From contig JBITNC010000001.1 in the NCBI GenBank assembly GCA_050084985.1, positions 168,826,001 to 168,890,000 on the forward strand: a stretch of DNA of 64,000 bases, in the 5' to 3' direction. The notes below the pieces were generated by a model that did no database searches, was not told the DNA's origin, and saw only the letters and a program-made list of their open reading frames with translations. The stretch is from Nageia nagi (Eukaryota > Pinophyta). Below are positions 37,707 to 48,729 of the stretch, in pieces (the first letter of the stretch is position 1; every line of letters starts with the position of its first letter). The translations under genes and the position numbers were made by a program.

Positions 37707-38625
37707 ACCAATACGATCCTACATACACATGTCGAAATGATTATTTACCAGCTTACATGAAAGCATAACACCAATCAAATTCAATATTGCATTTGATATT
37801 TTAAACAAGCATCATGGTGGAGAAGCAAGTTGTAAAAAACCCTAGTCGATTCCCTATGTATGTGTTTCAGGTAATATTTTGTGATCGCAATCCATGAAAC
37901 ATTGTATACATAAGGCATGTTTATCTAGGCATGCATGACCACAACATTTAATAAATACCCATTATGTGTATATCTTATTGTTATTGTAGAAAATGAAATT
38001 GTGTTTGTATCATGTAAATTCCCATATGATTTCTAGGCCTCATGTATTCTTGCATATCATGAATACATGTTTATCAAGGAATTCAAAACCACAATATTCA
38101 CGCTAAAACCATTTATGCATACTTTGCATATTATGTGTATGATTGTCGAAAACCCATTTTACATCCTTATTTTCTAGTTAAATCAATTAATGTTCTTATA
38201 AATGTATAATGCATACTTTGAATCTCTAAGTTTGCAATGGATTCTTTGATAAAATTTGACATGTAATGCTTCATGGGTTATTGATGTTTGTATTTTCTAC
38301 CATATTTTGGATGCATGTTTATTTAGATGTTCATGAACACAACATTAGATGAAGAACACCCATTATATGCATATCTTGCAATTATTACAATCCATGAAAC
38401 TATGTTTGCATCATGCCACTACTACCTTTGAAGGGTTTTACATCATCCTATGTGTCACACCATGATGTATTTTTTTTCCTTTTTTCTCATCTTGTTGATG
38501 TCTCAATGCCTTACTTGACGCTAAGGGTATTGTCAACCAATGCATCAAGTGTGGCATCATCATGCTTTGTATTTAGTGTCAACCTATGCATCTAGATTAA
38601 ACACATATTGTGTCATGTGTAAATT
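37707..38625. other. non-coding stretch with a diverged duplication
   Basis: A block at about 37880-38010 (CAATCCATGAAAC, CATGTTTAT, CACAACATT, ACCCATTAT, CATATCTT) recurs in part at 38300-38410, about 430 bp apart. No gene. Confidence 0.5.
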
Positions 38626-38629
38626 TTTT

Positions 38630-38905
38630 ATGTGTTAGGTGAGGCATCAAGAAGTAGATGCATAAAATATTATGTGACGAGTCATCTTATTGATGCATGA
38701 AGGGTTAGTTGTGGCATCAAGCTTTTGACTCATAAAACTTCAATCTAAGAGTTGTAAAACTGATGCATTAAGAATCAATTTTGATATCATGTTTATACGC
38801 TAAAAGAGGCATGTGACAAGTCATGTACTTGACACATTAAGCATCAATTTTGGAGTCAAGTGTTAGATGCAAAAAGAGATGTGTGACGAGTCATGTACCT
38901 AAACC
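38630..38905 (+). repeat. GACGAGTCATG / GCATCAA short-repeat block
   Basis: Variants of TGTGACGAGTCATGTAC, TTGATGCATTAAG and GCATCAATTTTGG recur every 70-140 bp. Similar GATGCATCAAG and TGATGCGTCAAAC motifs appear near 39740-39795 and 38530. Such clustered short repeats are seen near CACTA ends, but no terminus was found. Confidence 0.6.
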
Positions 38906-38919
38906 CTTAACTTAAAAAA

Positions 38920-40500
38920 TAATTTCAAATTGTATTACAAATTAAATTTAAAATTGTATTATATTATAAATTAAAATTTAAAATTATATTATAATTTAAA
39001 TTTGAAGTTAAATTAAAATTTAATTAAAATTATGTTTAAATTCAAATTAAATGTTTAAAATTAAGTTAAATTTTAAGTTAAAATTATAAATTAATTAGTG
39101 ACATGTTATTTATAAAAGTGAAGATCATGTGGTCATTTTGATAAAACAAAAAACAAAAAAAGGAGCTGTAGGAATTTTAGGTATGTTTTTGTATATTTTC
39201 CTACAATTTTTTCAAATTTTGTAAATTTTCATGGCAAAATTGAAACCCTAATTTGGAAATTTTGTAAAATTATTGAAAATCTAATTTTTAAATTTGTTTA
39301 ATTTTATAAACCCTAATTTTTTTCAAACCCTAGGTTTAATTCATCAAATTCTAGTAAAAATAACTATCTAGGGTTTAGGGTTTTCATTTTTAATTAGTTT
39401 TAAGATTTTTTTCATATATTTTTATTTCGGTATAAAAAATATCAAATCTATGCAAAAATATTCTACTTCCATAAAAAAAATCCTAAATACTTGTTGCAAA
39501 AATGATTTTGAAAGTAAAAATTGGATTTAGAGTACTTACCTTTAAATTTGGCTACGAATATGACAATATTAACTTGAATATGATAAAAAATAATTAGATT
39601 TGACAAAATTTAACTGTTATTTCCCCCTCTCCTACAACAAACTCGGTCTACCCTCTCTTTCTCCTTAGACTTGAATGAGAAAATGATTTGTAGGGTATGT
39701 GGGGCATGCCCTTTTTGTTTTATATGTTTCATGTTCGGTTTGATGCATTGTTCGACACATGAATGCATCAAGTGATGCGTCAAACAATGTGTCATGTCGA
39801 GGATAAAAAAAACATTTAAAAAATAATCAAAATAATACTTAAAAAACTTAAATATACTTTAAAAAATTATATTAAATTCATAAATATACTTAAAAATATT
39901 AAATAGTTTTAAAAATACGCTAAAAATATTATATTAAATTCATAAATATATACTTAAAAAAATTAAATATTTTTAAAAACACGTAAATAAATTAAATTAA
40001 ATAATAAATACAATTAATTTAATTAAATGCAATCTTAATACTACGATATTGTTAATGCTTTGTTAATGTTAATGTACTTATGTTAATGTTATTTCATGTT
40101 GTGTTCATATTTTTTTAATGGTAATGTTAATTCGGTTGCAATGTTAATTACACCAAGAGACGTAACTACAATTGCAGCATGAGGGAGTGGAAGGCGAGTG
40201 TAGAGCCAAATATCACATGTGTTTACATCAACAATATGTTGGCTATATTTCAAAAAAATAATTTGAAAAAAAAAGTTGGTTAATAAAAAATATCTACATA
40301 ACTTTATAAATATATCACATAGTTCACAAAAAAAATTCAATTAATTACATAAAACACAAATAATTAATTTAAAAATAATTCTCACACTATATAATTTGAA
40401 TAGGAGGTTACAAATAATTTGAATAAGAGATAGGCTCGAGAATGATATCTCTAGATGTTTTTTGATATATAAGGAGTTATATCAAAGCTAGTACTATGAT
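38920..40500. other. very AT-rich stretch with local tandem repeats
   Basis: 38920-39100 is built of AAATTTAAAATTAAATT-like words. 39836-39985 contains two copies of a unit of about 80-90 bp with ATTATATTAAATTCATAAATAT. There is no coding signal. Confidence 0.55.
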
Positions 40501-40504
40501 AATG

Positions 40505-40640
40505 CTAGGGTTAGGAGTCAAGTTAGGGTTTGGTGTTATAGGTTTCGAATATTAAAATTAAGGGTTAGAGGTTAAGATTAGAGTTAGTGGTAAGGGTTAA
40601 GGGGTTTGTAGTTAAGGATGTTTAAAGGGTTAGGGGTTGA
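40505..40640 (-). repeat. degenerate telomere-like array C (TTAGGG strand on plus)
   Basis: AGGGTTAGG, GTTAGGGTTTGG, AAGGGTTAGAGG and similar words. This is the only array in the window with the G-rich strand on plus, opposite to arrays A, B and D. It runs straight into the TTAATG array. Confidence 0.75.
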
Positions 40641-40885
40641 TATGATAATGTTAATAGTAATGCAATTTTAATGTAAATTCTAGGTTAATGTTAATGTTAT
40701 GTGAATGATAAGTTAATGATATATTAAAATTAATTTTATGTTAATGTTATATCAATATTAATAGAATGTGATGTTAATGTTATGTTCATGTTAATACAAT
40801 ACGATGTTAATGCAATGTTAAGCTATGATGAAAGCTCTATTAATGCTATATTACTGTTAATATTATATTAATGTTAATGGTATGT
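40641..40885 (+). repeat. TTAATG-rich array, left part
   Basis: Imperfect repetition of ATGTTAATG-type words. Its last five bases (tatgt, 40881-40885) are the target duplication of the Copia-3 insertion. It continues at 52977. Confidence 0.9.
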
Positions 40886-41391
40886 TGTTGGAATGTATAA
40901 TGCATTATTGTAAAGGTTTGTATTAAATATTCTATGTAAATTCACTAATACTTAAGGGTATCATTTGATACCTTAATTATTTAAGTGAATATGATAATGT
41001 AACTTGTCCTACACTCCATGTCATGAGCATGCCCCTTGGGTAAAAGGATGTGCATGTCATGCTTTTGTACATTGGATAAAAGGGTGATCCAAAGAGGAAT
41101 TTTGGCCTATGAATAGAAGGCTCTCTCTTTTTTATCATACACTAATTTGTGGAGTAAAGTTATGGTATAGGATAGAAGTGTAGGAGTTGAGATTAGGAGG
41201 ATTGTAAGAGAGTTGTATTTATGATTGAAATAAAGATCTAGTTAGTGAATGTACTCCTAGTTGGAGGAACCACTTTACATTTTGAGTTACTTTATGAGAT
41301 TGTATTATTTATGAGTTTTTTAGATGTGAATTGAGAGATTTCATGTGATCATGGTAGATTAGGAATTATCTTGTTAGTTTTAGTTCCTTCA
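40886..41391 (+). repeat. Copia-3 5' LTR
   Basis: Aligns along its whole length with 52472-52976. Blocks TAAATTCACTAATACTTAAG and GGAGGAACCACTTTA are shared in variant form with the LTR at 62622. Confidence 0.95.
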
Positions 41392-41394
41392 TTT

Positions 41395-41406
41395 TGGTAT
41401 TAGAGC
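41395..41406 (+). other. Copia-3 primer-binding site
   Basis: TGGTATTAGAGC, initiator-Met type, three bases after the LTR. Confidence 0.88.
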
Positions 41407-41571
41407 TCCTTGAAGGCTCCTCTTCACATCCTTGGTGTTGAGGCTCTACATCTTCATCTTGAAGGTCCTCATTCTTTATCCTTCACTCCATTTAGAGGTA
41501 AAAGTGATTCAAGGTATAATCTTACTTCACTTTATCTTGATTTACTTAACATAGAAATATATTTTTTGATG

Positions 41572-41900
41572 CATACTAACATGTACTATTGTTAATTTTC
41601 TATCATATTGCTATAATTGTGCATATACTTCATTATTTTTGAAGGTTTTATTATCAAAAGTTGAGTAAAAAATTATATATATCTAAATTTTTTTCTTCAA
41701 ATTTGCATGCAAATATTTGATAGCAATATATTTTGTTACATTATTTTATACTAACATGTCTTATTGCTAGTTGCAATTTTTGCCTATTATACTGCTAAAA
41801 TTTTGCATATCCTTAATTTTTTTTATGTATATAAATTTTTTTTGAGTAAACTATATACATTTTTTCTTAAAAACTTTATATACAAAATTTCAATTAAAAC
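41572..41900 (+). repeat. 176-bp direct duplication in the Copia-3 leader
   Basis: A unit beginning ATACTAACATGT(A)CTTATTG at about 41573 recurs at about 41749 with considerable divergence. Both copies contain a TTGCATAT(A/C)CTT block and a TTGAGTAAA block. Confidence 0.65.
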
Positions 41901-42159
41901 CTTATTTTTTGTTATCCTTAATTCTTTTATCAAAGTAGTTGTCTTATACATTTTTTTTCAACTATTTTTGATATTAACAAAAAAAAATGATTGAGGTTGC
42001 ATTCCAGTAACTAAAAAAAAAGGTTGCCTTTTTTAAAATTAAGAGGAAAGTATTTTATTAAAAAAAAAACATTCTTTGTAAAAAAAAATTGCTGCTTGGT
42101 AGCCTTGTTGCTAGTAGCCCTACTGCTCATTGCCCTCCCGCTGCAACTTATTATTGGCA

Positions 42160-42380
42160 ACCCCTACCACCTGAAAACCCTACCATTATGACCATCGCCT
42201 AGCAACCCCATGATAGTAGGCCTACTCTGTGACCCCTCTACCCATCATGGCTAGCTTTGCCCACTACGACCAGCATCACCCACTGTGGTCAGCTCCACCC
42301 ATCGTGGTTAATGCTACCCACCACGGCCAACATCACCCACTGTGGCTAGCATCGCCATCATGATTGCCTTTAGACCCTCC
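42160..42380 (+). repeat. GC-rich minisatellite, about 20 bp, in the Copia-3 leader
   Basis: At least six variant units of the type TGGCCAGCATCACCCACTG follow one another at 42230-42360, with looser GCCCTACTGCT-like copies before. The composition contrasts sharply with the AT-rich leader around it. No frame is convincingly coding. Confidence 0.8.
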
Positions 42381-44293
42381 CCACCTCTTGTGGCCCTCCA
42401 TCCGTGATTTGCTTGACCTCCTCTTTGGCCACTCATCCTTTATTTGAAACCTGCATCCATGCACCATTTTTTCTAAAAATTTGCTTTGCTCCCTCTTGTT
42501 CCTTACTTGCACATTTTCTCATAAAGGTGGTCATCTATTTTACCCACAAGCATTTATTTTTAACTTTTTGAATGCCCTGGTAAAAGCAACATTAACTATG
42601 CATGGGTCTCTTTTTTTCAATTAATTCTTGCAAGCTCTCTAGAAGCAATGTATCCTTCTTTAGTAGGCATGTTTTATGCTTGTAAGCCATCCTTTTATGC
42701 ACTTTTACTCCAAATTTAATGCATTATCATGATTACAAATATGCATTATTACTATCCCATTTTTTTTGAAAAATGTGACACATGAAGGTAATATTTTTTT
42801 GAGAAGTATAATAAATACTTCTAAGTATGGTAATTATAAACTTAACACTTTAAGATAATTTATTACCTAAGTATGATTTGTTTTTATGTTGCCTAAGGGG
42901 AGGAATGACTTTTTTATTAGCAATTTTTTTTAAAGATATTTATTTTTTTATTGCGGTGAAATTATTTTTACTAAAGTAATTTTTTTTTAAAATTTTAGCA
43001 TGCAAATATTTCTTAAATTCCTTAGTTATTTTTAAAGTAAAAGGAGGGGAGAATATTTGTGAAATTCTTTTACTTTAAAATTTTTTAGGGACTTGATTTT
43101 TTTAAGTTAATGATGCATGTTTTACTTAAATTTTTTAAATTAAATGTTCTAAGTTAAAAAAAAATGCATGCTTAAGATTAGTACTTATGCTTATTACTTA
43201 AAATATTTTTTTAAGTCAATGTTGCATGATTAGGACTTAAATTGATGCTTAGAACTTAATCCTTAAGTTAAATAATGCATGCTTCTTACTTAATTTATTG
43301 GAATGATGCATGCTTACTTAATTTTTTTTAAAGCTATGCTTAAAGCTTAATTTTTTTTAATGCATGCTTATGAATTAAGAATGCATGTTGAGTATTTATG
43401 AAAAGTATGGAATGGACTTATGCAAAATAAGCTATGGAATGACGCATAAAATCTTAAGTTATTTTTATGCAAGAATGGAATGAACTTATACAAATAAAGA
43501 ATGTTGTAAAGATGTCCTTTAGGGGTTAGTAAACAAAACCCATTGGACACTTGGATGAAGTTCTTTATTTCATATTTTATACTTTGATTTATTTGCTTAT
43601 GTAAATAAAAATGCAAATATTGATATAAGAAAACCCCTAAAATGAACACATCTGCATGTACATTCTTCAACATGACTTATTTTGGGATCCATGAGGTGAC
43701 AGCAAGCGAATTGGAGCCTTTAAGTCTGATGATCCAAATGGTGAAAAGTCCATACTTCTTAATTAATCCTAAGTCCTTTGTTGGTTTAGATTTAACTCCA
43801 ATAGGTGTATAGGTATGTGTGTAGTGATAGCACATATCCGCATGTCCATTCAAAGATTATCCTGATAACCTAGGAGGAAAACTTGAAACTTAATCAAGAT
43901 TAATAATTTGGTCATTCCAATAAATGTCAAAACCTTGAAAAATAGCTAGTACATCTCCTTGTGAGAGTATATTGCTACTCAAGGGAAATTGGTTAAGGAT
44001 TGGTAGTACTTGGACTCCTTTTATGTGGGCATCCAGGTGAAGGCCTAATTTTAGACAAGAAAATAAGCCTCAACAATTTCACTCTACATTTATGGTTTTT
44101 AAAATGAGAAATGTATTTGGGTACATAGGTTATTATTTGAATTGTAAAATATTTACACTTATGAATCAAATCAAGCATGTCTTTAATGTTAAATGTAACA
44201 TGTATTATTTACTTAGTTTATTGAAAATATATGCTTATTATTTCACATTTTGTGTAGAAAATGGGAGAATCCTTTTTAGCCAAACACATTTTT

Positions 44294-44298
44294 GATGG
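44294..44298 (+). other. Gypsy-1 target duplication, left copy
   Basis: gatgg, identical to 47795-47799 beyond the other LTR. Confidence 0.92.
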
Positions 44299-44892
44299 TG
44301 ATGCAGATTCCCTTAGGAGATCCAAATAAAATCTCCAAAAAAAGTAATTGATTTACAGAACAAGTAAACCAATGGAAGAATGACCTTTTTTTAACACACA
44401 CTTTATTTTATTCTTCTGAATCTGCACTACCTTTTTCAGGTCCATTACAATAGCTCATATAGCCAAGATAAAACTTGCACTTCCAGAAAATCACAAACCG
44501 TCCGAAAACTCGTACTTACTAAAAATAGAAACTTTCCAAAAATAGACAAATGGAAACTTTCTAAAAATAGAAAGGTCCTCAGATCATGGCCAAACTGGGC
44601 ATGCAAGCTTAGTTAACAAGGACTAAAGGAGCTCTCACTTATTATCTTAAACAAACTCTTACAACAAAAGATATTAAAGTCTACTTATTGAAAAATCCTG
44701 AAAACTTACACTAAAAGCTAATTTTGAGGCACTAAACGATGGATTTAGGTCAATCAAAAAAATTTCTATTTGGATGCATGCCTCCCATAGGAGGTTTCCG
44801 CTGCATGATAAAAACCCATATCTAGCTCTCCTCAAAATTTCAAGACGATCCAACGGTCGGATCAAAAGTTATGAACGTTTGACGGTGCATCA
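44299..44892 (-). repeat. Gypsy-1 3' LTR (element orientation)
   Basis: 594 bp, adjoining the polypurine tract on its right. Confidence 0.95.
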
Positions 44893-44902
44893 TTCTCCTC
44901 TC
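44893..44902 (-). other. Gypsy-1 polypurine tract
   Basis: The minus strand reads GAGAGGAGAA directly before the 3' LTR. Confidence 0.85.
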
Positions 44903-45053
44903 GTTGAAAGGAACTCTACTCCTGCGAGTTCTGCTGTTGAAATTCTTGAAGTTTATCATTAGCAATCCTCTTTACTTCCCCCTCTAAAACCCATGTATTA
45001 TCCGCTACTAATAGCCCTTCCCATTGTACCAGGTACTTGGTATAGCTCCCATA

Positions 45054-47138
45054 TCAGGTGTTGAACACTGTCTGATCAAGGATCTGTGTAATGCGCTCCT
45101 TCTTTTTCTTAGGAACTTGTTGCTCCCATTGTATCGGAGTTGTAACCTCAACATCTTCATCATCACCATGGAAATCATATAAATCAAAAACATTGAAAAT
45201 AGGAGAAATATCTAAATTATCTGGCAATCCCACCTTATATGCATTGTTGTTCCTTTTCTCCAGAATCCTACATGGACCAATCTTCTTTAGCTTCAACTTA
45301 TGATAGGTGCCTTTGGGAAACCTCTCCTTATGAAGGTGGACCATCACTAAGTCGCCCTCCTGAAAAATCTTTACTCTCCTATGTGCATCTACTGCTACTT
45401 TATACTTACTATTATTCTCTTGCAATTGTGCCCGAACCTCTGCCCTTATTTCTACCTTTTATGCAGGTAACGCATAACACCAACCAACTTCATGTGCTCC
45501 TGTGAGAAATATTTTTGCAGTCAAAAGGCTTTGTCCTTGGGCTTCTTCCTTAAGGGGTAAAAGAACCACCTTTACACCATCTTTCCAGAATGTGTAAGTG
45601 TTCTTACTTCCATCATGATGAGTCTTCCTGTCAAACTGCCATGGTCTCCCCAATAATATATGACATGCATCCATGGGAATTACATCACACCATACCTCAT
45701 CTTTATAAGTATCCTCAATGGAAAACTTTACTAGACACCTCTTATCAATAGTTACCTCATTTCCCTTCTTGATCCATGAAACACGATATGGACATGGGTG
45801 CTTTTGACATTTGAGTTTCAACTTATCAACCATTACAGTAGAAACCATGTTTTCACAACTACCACCATCAATTACCATGTTACATACCTTTCCTCCTGTT
45901 GTGCATCTTGTATGAAATATATTGGTACGTAACCAACAATTACCACTATCCTCAGCTTGCATGTTCTCCTCCCTTGGAACAATTAGGGTCCTTCTTATCA
46001 TCAGGTTCTCACCCATATCTGTAGAAACTTCTATTTCAACCTCCTCTTCTTCTTCTTTAACTAGAGTAACCCTAGCATTTCCCCTCTCTTCAGCATCATA
46101 TTTAGGACATTCAGATGCCTTGTGACCTTCTTCATGACATCTATAACAAATGAGTGGTTTCCATGTGCCAGTAGTAGATTGACCCCCTCCATTACCTCTT
46201 CCTCTAGGGTATCCCCTTCCTCTCTGACTTTGGTTTACCTCTTCTTGTTTAGTGGGTACAGAGGATTCTCCCTTGGAGAAATTAGATCCTCCTCGCCCTC
46301 GATTCGAAGGTGTGGGTCCCTTCTTTCCTCCTTGATTGGTCCTTCTCAATTTTTCCTCAGCCTTGAGGGCTAATTGATATGCATCCTCCATAGTAGGAGT
46401 GTGATGCATGTTAATTTCATCTTGAATAACAAAGCTCATACCATTTACGTATCTTATAGCCTTTTGCTCCTCTATTTCATTAGGTTCTATTCGAATGGAA
46501 AGCTTATAAAAGTCATTGGTGTAGTCCTCAATGCTTCGTTCCTTTTGTCACAAATTTTGGAATTGGTGAAATAAGGTCTGGGAGTAGTCCATAGGTACAA
46601 ATTTCCCTTCTAGCTTCTTCTTCATTTTAGCCCAATCTCTGATCTTATCCTTGCCATCCCTTTGTCGTGTATTCTATAGGTGATCCCACCAAATTAATGC
46701 ATGTCCCTTCAACTTCGTGCATGCAAGCTTTACCTTCTTTTCTTCAGCAATGTTACTCCATTCAAAATATTTTTCTAGGCTATTAATCCAATCGATCAAC
46801 TCCTCTGGTTTTAATCCACCAGCATACTCAAGAATCTCAATTTTGATCCCTACATTATTTCCTTTAAGCCCTTCTAGAGCCTGTATCAACTGATTCTCAA
46901 AATGTTGACCATCTCCCATTAGGTCTTCTTATTCTACATCCATCTGAACCTCAGATCCAACTTCATCAACTATACTTTCACCATCAAATCTTGGATCTGG
47001 ATGGGTATTCATATTTCTCTCTACCATGTGCCCAATTGCACCAGTTAATCATGTTATTTGGGCTTACAGATCCTCAATCTACCTACTCATTTGAGTATAG
47101 GCACCTCTAGGTGCTCTGCCTCCTCTCCTAGGTGGCAT
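45054..47138 (-). pseudogene. Gypsy-1 gag-protease joined to an integrase tail
   Basis: The minus-strand start ATG is at 47138 (MPPRRGGRAPRG). Gag shows PEELIDWINSLEKYFEW and a KLKGHALIWWDHL box (46674-46919), then MSFVIQDEI. A zinc knuckle CYRCHEEGHKASEC lies near 46120-46150. The protease has the box VIDGGSCENMVS (about 45865, DGGS in place of the usual DSGA/DSGS type) and the HILLGRPWQFDRKTHHDG flap region near 45640. The frame stops at 45459 and continues in another frame with [16 protein letters not shown] and [19 protein letters not shown], then [21 protein letters not shown], the integrase C-terminal domain (45054-45425). Everything between protease and this tail is missing. A few in-frame stops (around 46670, 46550, 47080) add to the decay. 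Confidence 0.9.
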
Positions 47139-47187
47139 CTTCTTCTTCAATTTTCTTTTTTTTCTTTTCCCCAGCGAGATCACACCC

Positions 47188-47199
47188 GCTCTGATACCA
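47188..47199 (-). other. Gypsy-1 primer-binding site
   Basis: The minus strand reads TGGTATCAGAGC, a perfect match to the usual plant initiator-Met tRNA primer site, two bases inside the 5' LTR. Confidence 0.93.
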
Positions 47200-47201
47200 A
47201 A

Positions 47202-47794
47202 TGATGCAGATTCCCTTAGGAGATCAAAATAAATCTCCAAAAAAAGTAATTGATTTACACAACAAGTAAACCAATGGAAGAATGACCTTTTTTTAACACA
47301 CACTTTATTTTATTCTTCTGAATCTACACTACCTTTTTCAGGTCCGTTACAATAGCTCATATAGCCAAGATAAAACTTGCACTTCCAGAAAATCACAAAC
47401 CATCCGAAAATTCGTACTTACTAAAAATAGAAACTTTCCAAAAATAGATAAATGGAAACTTTCTAAAAATAGAAAGGTCCTCATATCATGGCCAAACTAG
47501 GCATGCAAGCTCAATTAACAAGTACTAAAGGAACTCTCACTTATTATCTTAAACAAACTCTTACAACAAAAGATATTAAAGTCTACTTATTGAAAAATCC
47601 TGAAAATTGACACTAAAAGCTAATTTTGAGGCACTAAATGATGGATTTAGGTCAATCGGAAAACTTTTTATTTGGATGCATGCCTCCCATAGGAGGTTTC
47701 CACTTCATGATAAAAACCCATATCTAGCTCTCCTCAAAATTTCAAGACGATCCGACGGTCGGATCAAAAGTTATGAACATTTGACGGTGCATCA
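47202..47794 (-). repeat. Gypsy-1 5' LTR (element orientation)
   Basis: 593 bp, followed on plus by the second gatgg (47795-47799). Confidence 0.95.
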
Positions 47795-48729
47795 GATGGT
47801 TCCAAATATGGAATTTGAAAACCTCAAATGAGAGCTGATTTGTAGGAAAGAAAGCTTTGGAAAATAGTGAATGAGAACCTTGTACCTCCTATAGATAAAA
47901 AAGCACTAGAGGCTTACAACACAAAAAATGAGTTGGCAACCTCCATGATTTATCGTGTAGTTTCAGATGATGTGCTCTTGATAATATCCTCTTCAACCTT
48001 AGTAAAGAAAGCATGGGATAAGCTAAAGCAAATCTACCTTGGTTAAAATTTTTGAAGAAGGTTTACCATTCTCCAAAGTTATTTTAATATTATCAAGGAA
48101 AAGATGAAAATGTGGCTATCTACTTGAACAAAATCATTGACTTAAGGACCCAAATTGTTGCTTGTAGGTGTAATTAGATCAATGATGAGTTCATGGTCTT
48201 CATAATTCTTCAAATCCTCTCTTCAAAATTTAAAAAATTTGTAATATTTATGAAAATAAGGCTTGATGATGAAGAAGAAGTCATCTCCCTTGAGAACCTT
48301 TCAAGGCACCTATTGAAGCATGAGGAAACCCTTAACAATAAAGGGTTGATTTCTTCTCTTAAGTATAATAGCATTGCTCTTGAAACAACCAAAACTCTTT
48401 TTAAAAAGAAGTTCAACCATAAAAATAAATCTTTTCCTTCTTCCTCTAAAAGGTTTGAGAAAAGAGGTAATAGATACAATAGCAATAGCAATAACAAAAA
48501 CCATAGCAGTAGGAATAACAGTAACAACAATCATTTCAAGCAAAGAGATAAAAAAAATAAAGCAAACAATCCTTATCCTAAGAAAAAGTTTTATAACAAT
48601 TGTAACTATTATGGCATTCAAGGTCATAAAGAAGTTGATTGTTACAAAAAGAAAAGAGAAGAAAAGTACAAAGGTAATGAAAATGTAAAGAACTACAAAG
48701 AAAAAAAAAATTCATGTTAGTTTTGTTGT

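Larger units (their letters stand above)
44299..47794 (-). mobile_element. Gypsy-1: Ty3/gypsy element lacking RT, RNase H and integrase core
   Basis: A 3496-bp element on the minus strand inside the Copia-3 gag. LTRs 44299-44892 (594 bp) and 47202-47794 (593 bp) start TGATGCAGATTCC and end GGTGCATCA on plus. Target duplication is gatgg. Primer-binding site at 47188-47199 and polypurine tract at 44893-44902 are both present. Coding parts are gag, protease, then directly the integrase C-terminal region. The LTRs differ at about 25 positions by eye. Confidence 0.95.
44261..48718 (+). pseudogene. Copia-3 gag, split by the gypsy insertion
   Basis: The gag ATG at 44261 is followed by 12 codons and two bases of a thirteenth (to 44298). 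The frame resumes after the gypsy and its target duplication, at 47800. The right part has a gag-like AWDKLKQIYLG block (48017), an acidic-to-lysine region with LSRHLLKHEE, a low-complexity Asn/Ser/Lys run, and a zinc knuckle at 48601-48645 with CNYYGIQGHKEVDC. It is damaged by stops such as those at 47816 and 47840, apart from the insertion. Confidence 0.85.

Noticed and set aside
41410-44260. Possible host gene between the Copia-3 primer-binding site and gag.
   Set aside because: Open frames at 41410-41595 and 41764-41994 are AT-driven and hydrophobic, and the GC-rich part is a minisatellite. The stretch is best read as the element's leader.
48210-48690. Long minus-strand and alternate-frame open frames over the Copia-3 gag (for example 48210-48530 and 48310-48627).
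   Set aside because: They are shadows of the low-complexity Asn/Ser/Lys run of gag and consist of leucine, valine and isoleucine repeats.
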